DNA from: Phoronis australis
Lineage: Eukaryota > Phoronida > Phoronidae
Direction: 5' to 3'
Assembly (NCBI GenBank): GCA_002633005.1
Contig: NMRA01000210.1
Span: 435,653 to 499,652 of the forward strand
Length of the DNA stretch: 64,000 nucleotides
The position numbers and the translations under genes are program-made. Positions 60,480-64,000 of this stretch are shown piece by piece. The notes beneath the pieces are model-generated. The model was not told the origin of the DNA. It saw only the letters and a list, made by a program, of their open reading frames with translations, and ran no database searches. Positions within the stretch are counted from its first letter, which is position 1, and each line of letters begins with the position of its first letter.

Positions 60480-61480
60480 TTGCCTTCTTGAACCCAGCTG
60501 TATCCCCTATAAACCTTTTGCAGGATCTTCCTTAAATTTCACTGTTGAATTTCTAGGAATATGGCAGCTGGGAGGTTGACTGAGAATTGTTTAATTGTTG
60601 ACGCAGATTTTCTTGAAACATTGTCGTTAAATTTGACTGGTGAATTTCCAGGAATATGGCAGCTGAGGAGGATGACTGAGTAGTGTTTAGTTGTTAACGT
60701 TTTCTCGACAGATTTTCTTGAAACATTGCTAATGGGTTACGGGTTCCCATTTTGTGGTGAATGTGACACATTGTATGCTACATTGTATGCCACCCAGGAG
60801 CCATTTTTATGTTGGCGTCTGCTGCTGTATTTTCAAACCCGTCGGAATGGATATTCATTAAACTGTACACATACATGTTCTGGTCATTGATGGGATGGCA
60901 CTGTCATGAGCGACTTTTTGGATGGATCCAACTATGGGTGTGCCCCCTACTAACAATTTTAGTTTTTCTTACGTTTGCCTCTGTATCTTTGGAGTTCCTT
61001 TATATATTTTCATGAAGTTTGTCCTGTAGGTATCTATCAGGAGACAATGCACCTTGCCATACTCGAATGGATTTGATGTGTTTTCAAGCTCGTTTATTGG
61101 CGTCAGCATCTCTATCGGCCACACTATTCTAAAGATTGTTTTGAACATGTGCTTCTACTAGGAAGAGCATAGCTTACAATGATTTTTGAATGGCTTCAAC
61201 TTCTGTGGCACCCCCTCGTGGCAGTTTCACTTCTTTCGCATCTGTAGCTGTTTTTCCTAAACCCCTACAGGAATTTTGTAGAATTTGGCATGTGAATTTC
61301 TCTGGACGTGGCGATGGATGACAACGACTTTCGGACCTTCCTGACTACCATTGTTCTCCCTAGTGGCAAGTTTAGTTTTTGAACGTTTTCTTCTTTATCT
61401 TCGGAGTTGTCTGAGGAATTTTCATGAAATTTGGCAAATAGTTTTCTGTTAGAGATAATGACACATTCTCATTTTCGGAT
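60480..61480 (+). repeat. Decayed CTAGTGGC-family repeat, locus 3
   Basis: Core variants occur near 60794 (caggagcc), 60948 (tactaaca), 61216 (tcgtggca) and 61361 (tagtggca). The spacing is about 154, 268 (one core lost) and 145 bp. Conserved gtatcc/gtatct, gaaatttggca and aaaccc blocks lie between. Confidence 0.7.
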
Positions 61481-62039
61481 ATATTTGACTTATTGCCTTG
61501 GAATTGCACCTGTTTTAATTGCTTTATCAGTGCTAAGACAGCATCAGCAGCTTTCTGCGAATTTCTGGCGTTGGATACCTCTTCTATGGAGCTGTTGCTT
61601 ATATGAAGTCTGCGAGGTTGTACACATTGACACTGACTTACTGTCAACATGGAAGGCTTTCTTCATTGGCTAAAGATTTGTTTATCAACTTGGACCTGCT
61701 GGCTTCAGCATACTGTGAACAGGCAGCTGTGTCTACGTTGTCGCGGAGGTTTTTGTAAGAAAATACAACTAATAATACAACCAGATAGGCTAGGGGTGGA
61801 CCTGGGGTGGATTTAACCCTCCCAAACCCCCCTGGCTATGGACTGGATGAGGTGCTGGGCTCAGCATGCTTTTGACATTACTAGAGAATGACCTATCGAA
61901 ACTGTCTGATATTCAGTTACAAGAAAACTGAAACTGTTCTGTTTAGCCATAAAATGAAATTCAATGTTGGTCCTCTATGGTTGATTGGGAAAAAAACAAA
62001 CTGTTTCCAAGAACACTAACCTTATAGTTGTTGTCCCAG
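61481..62039. other. Intron sequence, nothing specific
   Basis: A gggtggacctggggtggatt stretch at about 61793 resembles DNA-transposon terminus debris. Otherwise nothing was recognised. Confidence 0.35.
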
Positions 62040-63490
62040 ACAGCAAGCTCACTTAGACAACTATGCAACACAAGCAACTTGTGGACAAAACATGGTTTGT
62101 AAAACATGACACCATGAAATGGATATACACTGCTATGATAAGACCAGTGTTGTTATATTTATGTATGTCCTGGGTCAAGAGAATTGAAACACTAACTTCA
62201 GAAGGTAAAACCTTTAGCTTGTCTCATGATAACTTTACACTTCGTAGCGCACCATTGGAAGCAACATGGGAGGTGTTAATGAATGCGTAATGTCGACTAA
62301 CAAACAATAAGTTTTACCCCGGCAACGTGTTGTTCGTCGGGTAAAATGACGGTTTGGAAACGAAGGTGTGTCAAGAACGATGAGTTTGAAATGGTCAGTT
62401 GAGCCGTCACTCGAATTCCTGGCTATAGGTCAATAGCTGAGGCAGTCATATGTCCTTTTGTATCGACCAGGCAGGAGTCTGGATTGCCAAGCCAGTGGGT
62501 ACATCAGGGAAAACAGAGTCATGTTGACATGTGTAACAGTGCTAAAAATAAACTTCCATTGTTGTGTATGCCAACTTATCAGTCCGAAAAAACCAAGACA
62601 TTTGAAAGAAACAATGAATATTTTATTCTAATCTAAGCAAAAACGGTGTTATTAAATGTGAAAGGAAGTTTGATTTTAGTTCCACCAAAGCTCACTTTGA
62701 TGGTGGGAGTTTTTATTGAACACTCAACTGACATACCACCAACTGAAAAGTCTTTATCTGGAAAACGTTCTGTTTTCCAAGGGGAGGCTTTTGCAATTAC
62801 TGATGTTGCGGAAGAGCTGGTCAAAAAGGAATCCAAACCAAATCATTGGCCATCTTGTCTGATGTCCTGGCAGCTACTAAAGTCTTAAAAATGCTTCTCT
62901 GAAGTTACATTGTCCACCAGTGTATCCCTAACCTAAATAATTTAGTGGCCTGGATGCCTGGACATGTTGGTATCCAGGGTAATGAGGTATGGTGAAGCTG
63001 ATTTATTAGCTGGGCTTGGTTCAGAACTTGAATTAGGAGGACCTGGACCTGTTTTACCTGTCCCTTACGCCTTCTGTGTTTTAGAAATAAGGTATTGTTC
63101 AGTAAAACGATAGAATGTAGAACTTAAGAGGTAGTGAGCTGGGTAACTCCCAATTTGACTACCAAGCTTGAGGTCTCAACTGCAGTTGGTAATGCAGGTG
63201 ATAGGTCACTGTAACCTGCAGAATCGTCGAGCAACAGAATCCTGCTGGCCAAAATGTTGGATGGAAGATGAAATGCCAGAACACCATGTCGGTCAGGTGT
63301 TTCCCTTGCCAAAGCATGAGAAAAGAATGCTTAGGAAGTACAGCAGATTCAGTGAAAACTGTCATAGCTAAGAAACACATTAAAACACTTGCAAAATTCC
63401 TCAAGCAGGCTGGTATAGGCTTGCTGATTGTGAACAGGGAAATTGAAGCACAGTGTCTGTTACAGTTAGCCTGTAGGTCTAAGTAACGTG
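62040..63490 (+). pseudogene. Decayed non-LTR retrotransposon: reverse transcriptase tail, RNase H, zinc tail
   Basis: Collinear pieces in three shifting frames remain. 62063-62200 has KWIYTAMIRPVLLYLCMSWV, the conserved segment at the end of reverse transcriptase (WIYTA-x-x-RP-x-L-x-Y). 62646-62888 has GVFIEHS and SVFQGEAFAITDVAEEL, the RNase H segment with the catalytic Glu. 62945-63060 has WMPGHVGIQGNE and, after a frameshift and stop, EADLLAGLGS with a catalytic Asp. 63190-63486 has GHCNLQ, CWMEDEMPEHHVGQ and a basic tail, resembling the C-terminal Cys/His region. The first RNase H Asp is lost and the frame is broken repeatedly, so it is inactive. RNase H points to the I/Jockey-type groups; the exact clade is undetermined. 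Confidence 0.8.
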
Positions 63491-63589
63491 TCGACCTTTT
63501 TGGCAAAGTTTATTTCGCAAAATTCTAACGCCTCTGTCACTCCTGCCGAACTGTACTAAGTTCACTGTTGCATTACCGGTAGGTATTAT

Positions 63590-63650
63590 TAGGTTATGCC
63601 CCCTAGTGGCCTCAATTGTTTTTGTGCCCTTTGTCATCTGCCTCCCTGTA
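63590..63650 (+). repeat. CTAGTGGC-family fragment, locus 4
   Basis: gccccctagtggcctcaattgt and tttgtgccc match a single unit boundary of the 43-kb array. Confidence 0.6.
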
Positions 63651-64000
63651 TTCCAAATTTCACGAACATTCTGATGAGCGTCAAGTGCGTTCCTCGGAGT
63701 ATTTCTGACTTACTTTACACTATCTGGAGACTGTTGACACGCCATTTAGTGGGAATGTGTAAAATGAAGATCATTTGGTGTATTTGCGCTGTATGCGATG
63801 CTGTATGTGGTGCATATCTGCGCTATGTGTTTCACTTGTATGAGTTACAGCTAACTGAAATATTTTGATGGCATTTTCTAACAAGTATTTTCAAAAAAGT
63901 TTCATTGTTTTTGTCGAGAATTCAGTGGTGACAGGGAGGTGATGTAATGGAAGGCTAAGGTTTGGCGATAATCCAGGACAAAGGTAATTATTGCATTTGC

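Larger units (their letters stand above)
55329..64000 (+). other. GRK2 intron 3 (partial)
   Basis: No later GRK2 exon (rest of RH domain, kinase, PH) is visible, so the intron is at least 8,672 bp. It holds a duplicated ~250-bp block, a family C element, CTAGTGGC-family repeats and a decayed retrotransposon. Confidence 0.8.

Overview
The window is AT-rich, intron-heavy animal nuclear DNA. Only two protein-coding genes can be supported, and both lie on the plus strand. The dense, old transposon debris, long introns and absence of bacterial-type gene packing suggest an invertebrate metazoan, probably marine. The sequence does not let me name the taxon, and that placement is inference.

Gene 1 (about 1.7-7.2 kb) is the 3' end of a short-form nuclear ribonuclease Z (tRNase Z), resembling the plant TRZ1/TRZ2 type more than the ELAC1/ELAC2 proteins usual in animals. 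Two coding exons (1667-1859 and 6365-6675) join exactly across canonical splice sites and carry the C-terminal metal-binding motifs. The upstream exons lie outside the window or were not recognised.

Gene 2 (from 18.9 kb to beyond the right edge) is the 5' end of a G-protein-coupled receptor kinase of the GRK2/3 (beta-adrenergic receptor kinase) group. Exon 1 (18948-19060) has a clear start codon, exon 2 is 19242-19318 and exon 3 is 55255-55328. All junctions keep frame. Intron 2 is 35,936 bp and intron 3 runs off the window. The kinase and PH domains are not in the window.

The rest is intergenic or intronic DNA filled with repeats. These include: a hAT-like MITE with 8-bp target duplication (19594-19715); a TTAA-flanked MITE (30764-30930); a 48-bp minimal inverted-repeat element with TA flanks (53149-53196); a P-element-like family with a THAP-domain remnant (20.7-21.2 kb and 51.1-52.2 kb); a palindrome containing a hammerhead-ribozyme-like core (10920-11151); a 28-bp minisatellite with 28 copies (38137-38887); a nucleosome-length (~148 bp) repeat arranged as a three-unit higher-order array around a CTAGTGGC-type motif (42860-44040), with decayed relatives at 25, 61 and 63.6 kb; a tRNA-derived SINE-like segment (44388-44470); a decayed RNase H-bearing non-LTR retrotransposon (62.04-63.49 kb); and several dispersed families seen two to four times each. 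No CRISPR array, operon, rRNA or intact tRNA gene was found. The two genes have no visible functional link.
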